From Thiorhodococcus drewsii AZ1 (GTDB lineage: Bacteria > Pseudomonadota > Gammaproteobacteria > Chromatiales > Chromatiaceae): a stretch of DNA of 64,000 bases. Shown here piece after piece: positions 19,400-27,669 of the stretch (positions within the stretch are counted from its first letter, which is position 1; each line of letters opens with the position of its first letter). Location of the stretch: assembly GCF_000224065.1 (NCBI RefSeq), contig NZ_AFWT01000022.1, positions 22,381 to 86,380 of the forward strand, in the 5' to 3' direction. Below the pieces are notes generated by a model. That model was not told where the DNA came from, made no database searches, and saw nothing but the letters and a program-made list of their open reading frames with translations. The position numbers were made by a program, and so were the translations under genes.

Positions 19400-21057
19400 T
19401 GGAGCCGGCAACCGAATCACTCAAGAACGTCGCCGCCTCGGGTATCGCGGCTGGGCGCTTCCAGCGGCTCATGACCTCGCCCTGGCTGCTGATTCTGGTG
19501 GTGGCGCTGAGCTTCTTTTGGCAGCTCGGGGCCGTTCCGCTTTACGACCTGGACGAGGGGGCCTTCACCGAGGCGACCCGCGAGATGCTGACCGGCGGCG
19601 ATTACATCACGCCGCACAAGGACGGGGAGCCGCGTTACGACAAGCCGGTGCTCATCTACTGGCTGCAGGCGGCGAGCGCGGAGCTGCTCGGGTTCGACGA
19701 GTTCGCACTGCGACTGCCCTCGGCCATCGCCGCGACGCTCTGGATCGCCGGACTCTGGTTCTTCGTGCGGCGCTGTCTGGATGCTCGGACCGCGACCGTC
19801 GCCGGTCTGGCGATGGCGCTCTCGCTCCAGGTGTCGCTCATCGCCAAGGCTGCGGTTGCGGATGCGGTGCTGAATCTCTTCATCGCCATGGCCTTCTTCG
19901 AGATCTATCGCTATTTCCTGGATCCGGATCCCAAGACCAACCGGGGTTTCGTGCTGCGCGCCTATCTGTGGATGGGACTCGGTTTCCTGACCAAGGGACC
20001 GGTGGCGGTCTTCTTTCCGCTGGTGGTGAGCTTTCTCTTCTTCCTGTCCGAGATGGGGCGCTCGAAGGGCGTCTTGAGACGCTGGTTTCGAGCCGCCTTC
20101 TCTCCGCTCGGCTGGATCGTCTTCCTGGCGGTGGCCGTGCCCTGGTATCTGGCCATCTATCTCCATGATGGCGACGGTTTCTTCCGCAGCTTCTTCCTAC
20201 AGCACAACCTGGGGCGGTTCGACTCGGCGATGCAGGGTCACAGCGGTTTCCCCGGCTACTATCTGGTGATGCTGCCGATCATCCTGCTGCCTTTCTCGGG
20301 CTGGTTCCTGAGTCTGCTGAAGGATCTGCGCAACGCCTGGTCCGATCCGCTCGATCGCTTCCTCTGGATCTGGTTTCTGACCGTGCTGCTGGTCTTCTCC
20401 TTCTCAGGAACCAAGCTGCCGCACTATCTGCTTTACGGCTGCACACCGCTCTTCATCCTCATGGCTCGATACCGCGAGCGGTTGACCAATCGTTGGCTGG
20501 CCTTCGTGCCGCCCATGCTGCTGTTTGCGCTCATGGTGGCGCTGCCCTGGCTGCTGGAGGCGTTCGTCTATGTCGCAGCCAGATTCGATATCACGCTTAA
20601 GGCGCATCAGGTCGCGATGATTGGGAGCGGGCGTTTCGCTCTCGATGTCCAGTATGGCGTCGCGGTGTTGGCCGGGCTGGTCGCCCTGTTGCTGCTGTGG
20701 AGTTGGTCGCGTCCCGCGCTTTGGGCGCGTCTGGTGTTGGCCGGGATGATCCAGACCCTGGTGGTCTTCGGCGTGCTGGTACCCAGGGTGTTCGATGTCA
20801 TGCAGGGTCCCGTCAAGGAGGCGGGCCTGGTCGCCAAAACGCTTGATATGCCGACCGTCGTCTATCGCACCTCGATGCCGAGCTTCAGCGTCTATCGGGA
20901 TGCGGTAACACCCAGCCGGACACCCGAGGCGGGCGATCTGGTCTTTCTGCGGATCGACAAGCTCGATCGATTGGCCCGCGATCTACCCGGCCTGAATCAG
21001 ACGCTCGTCTATCGCCGGGGACCCGTGGCCTTGGTCATGATGGAGGCGATGCAATGA
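19399..21057 (+). CDS. ArnT-like (GT83/PMT) membrane glycosyltransferase
   Basis: 552 residues from the ATG that overlaps the preceding stop by one base. Many membrane helices. The first periplasmic loop has YDLDEGAFTEATREML and HKDGEPRYDKPVLIYWLQA, which carry the acidic and DKP residues of the ArnT/PMT_2 family. These enzymes use undecaprenyl-phosphate sugars to decorate lipid A or proteins in the periplasm. Coupled to the upstream GT2. The sugar is not predictable; the arn pathway itself is not in the window. Confidence 0.9.
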   Translation: MEPATESLKNVAASGIAAGRFQRLMTSPWLLILVVALSFFWQLGAVPLYDLDEGAFTEATREMLTGGDYITPHKDGEPRYDKPVLIYWLQAASAELLGFDEFALRLPSAIAATLWIAGLWFFVRRCLDARTATVAGLAMALSLQVSLIAKAAVADAVLNLFIAMAFFEIYRYFLDPDPKTNRGFVLRAYLWMGLGFLTKGPVAVFFPLVVSFLFFLSEMGRSKGVLRRWFRAAFSPLGWIVFLAVAVPWYLAIYLHDGDGFFRSFFLQHNLGRFDSAMQGHSGFPGYYLVMLPIILLPFSGWFLSLLKDLRNAWSDPLDRFLWIWFLTVLLVFSFSGTKLPHYLLYGCTPLFILMARYRERLTNRWLAFVPPMLLFALMVALPWLLEAFVYVAARFDITLKAHQVAMIGSGRFALDVQYGVAVLAGLVALLLLWSWSRPALWARLVLAGMIQTLVVFGVLVPRVFDVMQGPVKEAGLVAKTLDMPTVVYRTSMPSFSVYRDAVTPSRTPEAGDLVFLRIDKLDRLARDLPGLNQTLVYRRGPVALVMMEAMQ

Positions 21058-21118
21058 ATTTGGCTTGGTTGAAAGCGGGGCAGGGAGTGCTCATGGTGCC
21101 CGTGTCTAGGGGGCGAGT

Positions 21119-21982
21119 GTGATGGGTGGAATGGCGCGGCGTCTGTCCGCCGAATGGTCCCGGCGGCTGAGGATTGGCATGTTGCGCACGCCCGAGCCGC
21201 GATCGGATGCCAGCGATTGGCTGATCCGTTGGGCGATGGTCTCGGCGCTAGTCGCCATGACGATCGTGTTGATCTGTGGCTATCACGGGGGGTTCATTCG
21301 GCTCAACGCCATCGCGGCGGGCTACCCGGACTGGGTCTGGGCGTCTCTGACCAGCTTCGGCGACGAGCGCGTGCTGACGGCGCTTGCGCTGCTCTTCTCT
21401 CTACGGTATCCGCGACTCTTCTGGTCGTTGCTGGTGTCGGCCCTGATTGCGGCCATCTACAGTCGTGGGCTCAAGGATTTGTTGGATCTCCCGCGTCCTC
21501 CGGCGATGCTGGAGGAGGGCGTTTTCCATCTGATCGGCCCAGGCCATCAAGGTGCCAGCTTCCCCTCGGGCCACAGTGTGGCGGCGACGGTCTTCTTCTC
21601 GGTGTTGATCTGGCATGTGCGCGCCTGGCCCTGGCGTCTGCTGGCGACGCTGTTCGTGGTTGCGGTCGGATTCAGTCGGGTGGCGGTCGGCGTCCATTGG
21701 CCGGTGGACGTGGCGGCCGGACTCATGGGTGGTGCGCTCGCGGCCTGGTTGGGGTGCCGTATCGCTCAGCACTGGCCTGGGCCGGCTGAAAATGTTGTGC
21801 TGCATCTCTCGGTTGTGACGCTGCTGACGGTTCCCGCGCTGAGTTTGCTGTACGATCCAGGTCAGTATCCGAGCGTGGCGCCGGTATTGAGTGCTCTGGG
21901 TCTGGTTGCCTTCCTCAGTGTGATGATTCAGTACGTCCTACTGCCTTGGCGGCACCTCCACAGAGTGGGTCCTGATGTCTGA
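21119..21982 (+). CDS. PAP2-superfamily membrane phosphatase
   Basis: 287 residues. All three PAP2 motifs are present: KDLLDLPRPP, SFPSGHSVAA and SRVAVGVHWPVDV. About six membrane helices. Family members dephosphorylate undecaprenyl diphosphate, phosphatidate or lipid A phosphates at the periplasmic face. It sits 61 bases after the ArnT-like gene, so a role in recycling the lipid carrier or in lipid A remodelling fits. Start: GTG 21119 or the next codon ATG 21122, both served by AGGGGG. Confidence 0.9.
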   Translation: MMGGMARRLSAEWSRRLRIGMLRTPEPRSDASDWLIRWAMVSALVAMTIVLICGYHGGFIRLNAIAAGYPDWVWASLTSFGDERVLTALALLFSLRYPRLFWSLLVSALIAAIYSRGLKDLLDLPRPPAMLEEGVFHLIGPGHQGASFPSGHSVAATVFFSVLIWHVRAWPWRLLATLFVVAVGFSRVAVGVHWPVDVAAGLMGGALAAWLGCRIAQHWPGPAENVVLHLSVVTLLTVPALSLLYDPGQYPSVAPVLSALGLVAFLSVMIQYVLLPWRHLHRVGPDV

Positions 21983-22072
21983 TTCGCGTTTGGACGAGCG
22001 CAGCGGTTGCGTCCGTGGTCCGCTGGACCTTGTCCGTGTGCGGAAATCGAATCCTTTTGGAGAGCCGATAAC

Positions 22073-22627
22073 ATGTCTCTAGCGGAAGAGTATCTCGACT
22101 CCTATCAGCGAATGGTCGCGCAGGGCGTGATTTTCTCTTTCGTCGGTTATGTTTCCGATGGCATCCTCTTCTCGCTGGGCGAGGCGCTCAAGCAAAAGAT
22201 GCGTCTCGACGCAACCGACACCAACGTCACTAAGCGGGTCTTCTCGATCTTCGTCGAGCAGGTGCAGAACATCATTCGCTATTCGGCCGAGCGTCTGGAG
22301 GACGAGCGAGGATCACCGAGCGAGCTGAGTTCGGGCATGATCATCGTCGGGCGCGAGCAGGGCCATTTTTTCGTCCTGTGCGGCAACAGGGTGCTGCGCG
22401 AGGAGGGGGCGACCCTCATGCGCCGTCTCTCCGAACTCGCGGCGATGGATCGGGATTCTATCAAGTCCTACTACCGGGAGAAGCTGCGCGAGCCGGCGGA
22501 GGCGGCGAGCCGTGGCGCCAGTATCGGGCTGATCGAGATCGCCCGACGTTCGAGCCGTCCGATCGAGTTCGGTTTGACCCCGTTTCCCGGTGAACATGAC
22601 TTCTTCTGTCTGAAGGCATTCATCTAA
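22073..22627 (+). CDS. siaB: SiaB family protein kinase (DUF6272)
   Basis: 184 residues. The MVAQGVIFSFVGYVSDGILFSLGEAL opening, VTKRVFSIFVEQVQNIIRYS, and the GASIGLIEIARRSSRPIEFGL near the C-terminus match the SiaB/DUF6272 family. In Pseudomonas aeruginosa SiaB phosphorylates SiaC and so opposes activation of the diguanylate cyclase SiaD. Its place directly before a SiaC homologue (49 bases) and a SiaD-like cyclase supports the name. Start is the ATG after TTTTGGAGAG; longer in-frame starts run into the upstream spacer. Confidence 0.88.
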   Translation: MSLAEEYLDSYQRMVAQGVIFSFVGYVSDGILFSLGEALKQKMRLDATDTNVTKRVFSIFVEQVQNIIRYSAERLEDERGSPSELSSGMIIVGREQGHFFVLCGNRVLREEGATLMRRLSELAAMDRDSIKSYYREKLREPAEAASRGASIGLIEIARRSSRPIEFGLTPFPGEHDFFCLKAFI

Positions 22628-22676
22628 GACCTCCCCGAGGCCATCCAAGAGGATCATCAGTATTCGACCCGAACCG

Positions 22677-23084
22677 ATGGATACATTTTCCCGACCCCAA
22701 ACCGAGCGTTCGCCGCTGATCGACTTCGATTTCGCCAATCGGCGATTGCGAATCGAGGGCGAATCCTACCCGGAGGACGCGGCGTCCTTCTTCGGACCCG
22801 TATTCAAGAGCCTTGCGGCTTTTCTGGCTGAGGTGTCGGCCGAGACGCGGCCCGCTCCGATTCTGCTCGACTTGCGCATGTCCTATTTCAACAGCAGCAG
22901 CGCCAAGGCGTTGATGAACCTCTTCCAGATGCTCGAAGAGGCCGCGCGGTGCGGTACCCCGGTCGACATCAATTGGAACTACGATCCGGACGACGAGACC
23001 ATGCAGGAATTCGGTGAGGACTTCGGCGAGGACATGGAGTGCGTCCGCTTCAATCTCTGTGTGCTCGATGCCCATGTCTTCTGA
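22677..23084 (+). CDS. siaC: SiaC family regulatory partner (DUF1987)
   Basis: 135 residues. LLDLRMSYFNSSSAKALMNLF is the DUF1987/SiaC signature around the phospho-acceptor. The position corresponding to the phosphorylated Thr of Pseudomonas SiaC appears to be Ser73 here (S-S-S instead of T-S-S). In the known pathway unphosphorylated SiaC binds and activates SiaD. Its stop lies inside the start of the cyclase gene, so translation is coupled. Confidence 0.88.
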   Translation: MDTFSRPQTERSPLIDFDFANRRLRIEGESYPEDAASFFGPVFKSLAAFLAEVSAETRPAPILLDLRMSYFNSSSAKALMNLFQMLEEAARCGTPVDINWNYDPDDETMQEFGEDFGEDMECVRFNLCVLDAHVF

Positions 23085-23913
23085 CCTTCTCCACCAAGAT
23101 GGCGATGGGTCGCAGGCGGACGAGGGATTCTCTCTCTATGCCCAGGAAGAGGCCGTCATCCGTCGGGCAGAGGGGATGATCGAGCAGCTCGACGTGGTTT
23201 CCAACGGGGTCAAGACCCTCGCCGATGCCTATCGGATCGGTTACCGCGAGACGGTGCGTCTGGTCCGTATCAGCGATCGCATGCAACTCGAACTGCATGA
23301 GGCGAATCGCATCCTCAGCGCCCAGGCCGAGGACCTCAAACAGCTCAACGACGCCTTGCACAAAGAGATCGAGCGACGCGAGCGTCTTGAGCATGAATTG
23401 CGGCGCATCGCCTCGATCGACGAGCTGACCGGCGTCCACACCCGTCGTTACGTGCTGGAGCTGACCGAGTACGAGCAGCGCCGTCTCATGCGTCACGGCA
23501 AGGGACTCATCGTCCTCATGATGGATCTGGATCACTTCAAGCGCATCAACGACCAGTTCGGGCACGCGGCTGGCGATCAGCTGTTGCGGGACTTCGGTGA
23601 GCTGTTGCGCGGGGGGCTGCGCAAGGGCGACATCGCCGGGCGGTTCGGCGGAGAGGAATTTCTGGCGGTGCTCCCCGAGACGGAGCTTGACGTGGCCGAA
23701 TCCATCGCGAATCGTCTCTGCGAGCAGACGCGCGCGTTTCGTTCGCCCTGGAAGGATGGGAGTCTGCACATGACGATCAGCATCGGCTTGGCCGAGGTGG
23801 AGGGCGAGGAACCGCTCGAACGGGCGATTTCCCGCGCCGACCAGGCGCTCTATGAGGCCAAGAGCGCGGGGCGCGACCGTGTCGTCACCTATCGCCCCGC
23901 TTCGGTACGCTAG
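23068..23913 (+). CDS. siaD: SiaD-like diguanylate cyclase (GGDEF)
   Basis: 281 residues. An N-terminal helical stalk with a coiled coil covers about residues 20-110, followed by a GGDEF domain with active GGEEF at 194-198 and an intact I-site RKGD five residues upstream. No membrane segment. It makes cyclic-di-GMP. In the SiaABCD system SiaC binding to the stalk switches it on. Start: ATG 23068 or ATG 23074, both overlapping siaC; neither has a clear ribosome site, consistent with coupling. It is followed after 5 bases by a solute-binding protein gene. Confidence 0.87.
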   Translation: MPMSSDLLHQDGDGSQADEGFSLYAQEEAVIRRAEGMIEQLDVVSNGVKTLADAYRIGYRETVRLVRISDRMQLELHEANRILSAQAEDLKQLNDALHKEIERRERLEHELRRIASIDELTGVHTRRYVLELTEYEQRRLMRHGKGLIVLMMDLDHFKRINDQFGHAAGDQLLRDFGELLRGGLRKGDIAGRFGGEEFLAVLPETELDVAESIANRLCEQTRAFRSPWKDGSLHMTISIGLAEVEGEEPLERAISRADQALYEAKSAGRDRVVTYRPASVR

Positions 23914-23918
23914 GGCAT

Positions 23919-24698
23919 ATGGGGTCGATTCGTCTCGTCTGTTTGTTGGTGTGTCTGGTCGGATACGGCTTCGCTGCGGCCGAAGAGGCGGCCGAGAAGG
24001 TACCCGCCAGATATCTGGTCGGGGTCGAGAACATCGACTATCGGCCCTTCCAGAACGGGCTGTCCGGCCGCTTCGAGGGATTCGGGCGCGATCTGCTGGA
24101 TGCCTTTGCCGAGGACGCGGGCATCCAGTTCGATTATCTGCCGATGCCGCCATCACGTCTCTTGGCGAGCCTGCTCCGGGATCGCATCGACTTCAAATAC
24201 CCCGACGATCCAAGCTGGCGTCCCGAGCTGCGCGTCGGCCATGACATCCAGTACAGTCGTCCCATCGTGGACTATCTGGACGGGACGCTCGTTCCCCCCT
24301 CGCGGGTCGGTGATCCGATCAGCAAGATTCGGACCTTGGGCGCGATCATCGGTTTTGCCCCCGTCGCTTGGGTGGGCCGCATCGAGGCGGGGCAACTCAC
24401 GCTGATGGAGAACGCCGATTTATCTGCGCTCTTCCAGCAGGTGCTGGCCGGCCGATTGGATGCGGCCTATGCCAACATCGCCGTGGCCAAGGTCCAGTCC
24501 GAGCGCATATTTGGTAACGCCGAGGCACTCGTCTACGATCCCCGTCTGCCGCACGCCACCGGTCAATACCGGCTCTCCAGTCGGCATCATGCCGAGGTCC
24601 TGGTGCGCTTCGACCGCTGGCTCTTGGAAAACGCCGAGCGGGTCTCGCGGCTCAAGCGTCGCGCTGGACTGACCGATCCGCCGGGGCTCTCCGATTAG
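23919..24698 (+). CDS. Periplasmic solute-binding protein (SBP_bac_3-like)
   Basis: 259 residues. A signal peptide ends near residue 20 (GFAAAE). VGVENIDYRPFQNG...FEGFGRDLLDAFAEDAGIQFDYLPMPPSRLLASLLRDRIDF is the type-3 solute-binding fold, found in amino-acid ABC transporters and as a sensory domain. No transporter permease or ATPase is near. It lies between siaD (5 bases) and the SiaA-like phosphatase (12 bases), so it most likely feeds a periplasmic signal to the phosphatase (inference). The ligand is not predictable. Confidence 0.75.
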   Translation: MGSIRLVCLLVCLVGYGFAAAEEAAEKVPARYLVGVENIDYRPFQNGLSGRFEGFGRDLLDAFAEDAGIQFDYLPMPPSRLLASLLRDRIDFKYPDDPSWRPELRVGHDIQYSRPIVDYLDGTLVPPSRVGDPISKIRTLGAIIGFAPVAWVGRIEAGQLTLMENADLSALFQQVLAGRLDAAYANIAVAKVQSERIFGNAEALVYDPRLPHATGQYRLSSRHHAEVLVRFDRWLLENAERVSRLKRRAGLTDPPGLSD

Positions 24699-24710
24699 CC
24701 GTGCGATTGC

Positions 24711-26402
24711 ATGAAGCCGACTAAATCGCTGCTCGGTAAGCGGCAGGTCGCCTTCAGGTCTGGTCTGACCTTCAAGCAGGCCGGCGTCACTCTGATGGCA
24801 GCGCTCCTGCTTGGGTTGCTGGTCGGGGCGCTCCAGCTCTTCGTCGATTGGCGCGCGATGCGCGACGAGACGGCGGGGAATATGCGCAGGCTGCTGGTGT
24901 TGGTCGAGGGATCGGCCGCCGAGGCGGCCTATCAGCTCAATCCCGAGCTTGGACGCCAGTTGGTGCAGGGGCTGTTCGTCTTCGATGCCATCCGCGACGC
25001 TCGGTTGAGCGACGACTTCGGCAAGATCTTGGCTCAGCAGCACCGCAGCGGGGATCCGGCGGTGGGCGCGAAGCGTTGGGCCTGGCTGTTCGAGGGGGTG
25101 ACTCGGTATCGTCTGCCGCTGTACTACCCTGTTCCCGGTGGCTCGACCACTCGGGTGGGCGAGCTGCGGGTGGAATTGTCCCCGGAGGTTCTGTCCGAGC
25201 GCTTTCTGCGTCGAATCACTCGGGAGGCCATCTTCGGTCTGGCGCGTTCGCTGTTCATCTCGGCCCTGGTCGTCGCGATCTTCTATTTTATGATCACTCG
25301 GCCCTTGCTGCGGCTGGCGCGGGCGATCTCGGAAGTGGATCCCGAACGACCGGGCCGTTGGGTCCCGCCCGATCTGCGCACGCATGCGCACGACGAGCTG
25401 GGTCTACTGAGCGAACACCTCAGGGTGTTGCTCCAGTCCTCGCAACGCGGGCTCGATCAACGCGATGTGGCTCAGCGCGAGTTGACTGCGCTCAACCAGC
25501 AACTGGAACAGCGGGTAAGTACGCGAACAGCGGAATTGGAACGGGCGCTCGGCGATTTGGCGCGACAGAACATCGAGGTCGAGCGCGCATTCTCTGAACT
25601 GGATCGGACCCACCAGCGTTTGACGCAAGCCAATCATCAACTGCTGGAGAGTCATCGTTACGCGCGTCGCATCCAGCGCTCCATGCTGCCGGCACCGGCT
25701 GTTCTTGGCGACGCGGTTCGCGAGATCCATGTCCATTGGGAGCCGTTGCATGAGGTCGGCGGGGACTGGTATTGGATCGAACGTTGCGGCGATCGCTGTC
25801 TCATCCTGTTGGCGGATTGTACTGGGCACGGGGTTCCGGGCGCCTTCATCACCCTGGTGGTGGCTGCGGCCCTTGAGCGTCTGCTGCGCGACGACTGTTT
25901 GGCCGAGCCTGTGGCTATCCTCAAGGCCCTGGATCGCGATGTCCGCCGCCGTCTGCGCCAGCAGGATCCGAGCTCCGAGTCCGACGACGGTCTGGACGCG
26001 GCCATCCTGTTGTGGGATGTCGGGACCCGCCGCCTGCGCTTCGCGAGTGCCGGCGGTATTCCTCTGCTGATGCTTGAGCCGGGCGAGCCGGTTGGCGTGA
26101 TTCGTGGCTCGCGTGGCCATCTGGGCTATCAGAGCCTGTCCGCGCCGGATCGGATCGTCGAGCATGAGATCCAGATTCGTCCCGGCGCGACCTACTATCT
26201 GATGACCGATGGCATCACCGATCAGATGGGTGGGGTGCCGCCTCGACTCCTGGGGCGCAGGCGGGTCGCCGAATGGTTGGAATCGCACGCCGAACTCAGC
26301 CTGGAAGCCCAGGCGAGCGCGCTGTGCCAGATGCTCGCCGATTATCGTGGACCCGAATCCCGTCGCGACGATATGACCCTGATCGGCGTGCGACCGCGCT
26401 GA
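24711..26402 (+). CDS. siaA: SiaA-like membrane PP2C (SpoIIE) phosphatase with HAMP linker
   Basis: 563 residues. Membrane helices lie near 25-48 and 183-203, flanking a periplasmic domain of about 130 residues. A HAMP-type segment and a long coiled coil follow (about 210-325), then a SpoIIE/PP2C domain with metal ligands in GGDWYW (D352), LLADCTGHGVPGAF (D369), DGITDQ and RRDDMTLIGV. This is the layout of Pseudomonas SiaA, which dephosphorylates SiaC to turn SiaD on. Here it is the last rather than the first sia gene. The family match is strong; the specific partner is inferred from the operon. Confidence 0.85.
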   Translation: MKPTKSLLGKRQVAFRSGLTFKQAGVTLMAALLLGLLVGALQLFVDWRAMRDETAGNMRRLLVLVEGSAAEAAYQLNPELGRQLVQGLFVFDAIRDARLSDDFGKILAQQHRSGDPAVGAKRWAWLFEGVTRYRLPLYYPVPGGSTTRVGELRVELSPEVLSERFLRRITREAIFGLARSLFISALVVAIFYFMITRPLLRLARAISEVDPERPGRWVPPDLRTHAHDELGLLSEHLRVLLQSSQRGLDQRDVAQRELTALNQQLEQRVSTRTAELERALGDLARQNIEVERAFSELDRTHQRLTQANHQLLESHRYARRIQRSMLPAPAVLGDAVREIHVHWEPLHEVGGDWYWIERCGDRCLILLADCTGHGVPGAFITLVVAAALERLLRDDCLAEPVAILKALDRDVRRRLRQQDPSSESDDGLDAAILLWDVGTRRLRFASAGGIPLLMLEPGEPVGVIRGSRGHLGYQSLSAPDRIVEHEIQIRPGATYYLMTDGITDQMGGVPPRLLGRRRVAEWLESHAELSLEAQASALCQMLADYRGPESRRDDMTLIGVRPR

Positions 26403-26534
26403 GATTTTCGGCAGCGTTTGTGCGGTTTGCCTTCTCGACGGGCGATCCGCATACTGCGCTCATTTGCATTCCCCGCTCGATGGACGGCCGCTCGGCGAGC
26501 CGATCATCCGACGTCATACACGAGCCTCCCGATC

Positions 26535-27644
26535 ATGCTGCCCGAACTCTTGTGGTTGCTCCTGCCCTGGAGCCTGGCTTTCGTCTTTCTCGGTCGAATG
26601 CGCGTGTGTCCGCCGGCCCCGGACGCGGTGCCCGGAACGCGCGTGTCGGTGATCGTCCCGGCGCGTAACGAATGCGAGCGCATTTCCCCGCTGCTCGAAT
26701 CCTTGACGAGGCAGGACGACGTGGATTTCGAGCTGATCGTCGTCGATGACAACTCGACCGATGGGACGGGTGATTTGGCGCGTGCGGCTGGAGCCGAGGT
26801 CATCAGCGTCACCGAGCTTGAGCCGGGCTGGCTCGGCAAGCCGCATGCCTGTTGGTTGGGTGCGCGGCGCGCGAGCGGCGATCTGCTGGTGTTCCTCGAT
26901 GCCGATACCGAATTGGAGCCTGGTGGATTGCGGCGAATCGTCGCCACCCATGCCCGGCACGGCGGCCTGGTCTCGGTGCAGCCCTATCACCGCATGAAGC
27001 GCCCTTATGAGCAACTCTCGGCGCTCTTTTTCATCATCATGATGGGGAGCATCCGCTCCTTCACCCTGGCGGGCGAGCGGATACGTTCGAATGGTAGCTT
27101 CGGTCCTTGCATGGTCTGTCTGCGCGAGGACTATTTCCGTACCGGCGGGCACGGTTTGGTCCGGGCCGAGATCGTCGATGACGTGGCGCTGGCGCGTGAG
27201 ATGGGGCGGCGCGGTGTCGCGACCCATAATTTCATCGGTCGCGGCACCATTTCCTTTCGCATGTATCCGGGCGGTCTGCGGGATCTCGTCGAGGGCTGGA
27301 CCAAAAACTTTGCCCGTGGCGCCATCGACACCGATCTGGCAATGCTGGCGATGATGACCGCCTGGATCTCGGGCGGTGTCGCCGCCTTCGACGCGTTGCG
27401 TGGTCTGCCCGTCGATGGTCTGTCGAGCTGGGGCATCGCCGGACTGATCGGCTATGCCGCCTATGTCGCCCAAATCGGGTGGCTGCTGCGACCGCTCGGC
27501 AACTTCGGCCTGATGACCGCCATCACCTACCCGATCTCGCTCGTCTTCTTCTTCGGCGTTTTCCTGCGCTCGCTCTATCTCACCCTGGTTCGCAACAGTG
27601 TGCGCTGGAAGGGGCGCGCCATTTCGGTGCGCTCGGCGAGTTGA
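26535..27644 (+). CDS. Membrane-associated family-2 glycosyltransferase
   Basis: 369 residues. An N-terminal helix (PELLWLLLPWSLAFVFLG) precedes a GT2 domain with VSVIVPARNECERISPLLESL, DDNSTDGTGDLA and FLDADTELEP, then three or four C-terminal helices. Related enzymes act on carotenoids (CrtQ type) or in hopanoid/lipid gene sets (HpnB type). Neither context is present, so the substrate is open. Start chosen at MLPELLW, where the conserved N-terminus begins; the frame is open further upstream. It is 132 bases after siaA and may be a separate unit. Confidence 0.8.
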   Translation: MLPELLWLLLPWSLAFVFLGRMRVCPPAPDAVPGTRVSVIVPARNECERISPLLESLTRQDDVDFELIVVDDNSTDGTGDLARAAGAEVISVTELEPGWLGKPHACWLGARRASGDLLVFLDADTELEPGGLRRIVATHARHGGLVSVQPYHRMKRPYEQLSALFFIIMMGSIRSFTLAGERIRSNGSFGPCMVCLREDYFRTGGHGLVRAEIVDDVALAREMGRRGVATHNFIGRGTISFRMYPGGLRDLVEGWTKNFARGAIDTDLAMLAMMTAWISGGVAAFDALRGLPVDGLSSWGIAGLIGYAAYVAQIGWLLRPLGNFGLMTAITYPISLVFFFGVFLRSLYLTLVRNSVRWKGRAISVRSAS

Positions 27645-27669
27645 GGGCCGCCGTCGGTCGCCGGCGGCC

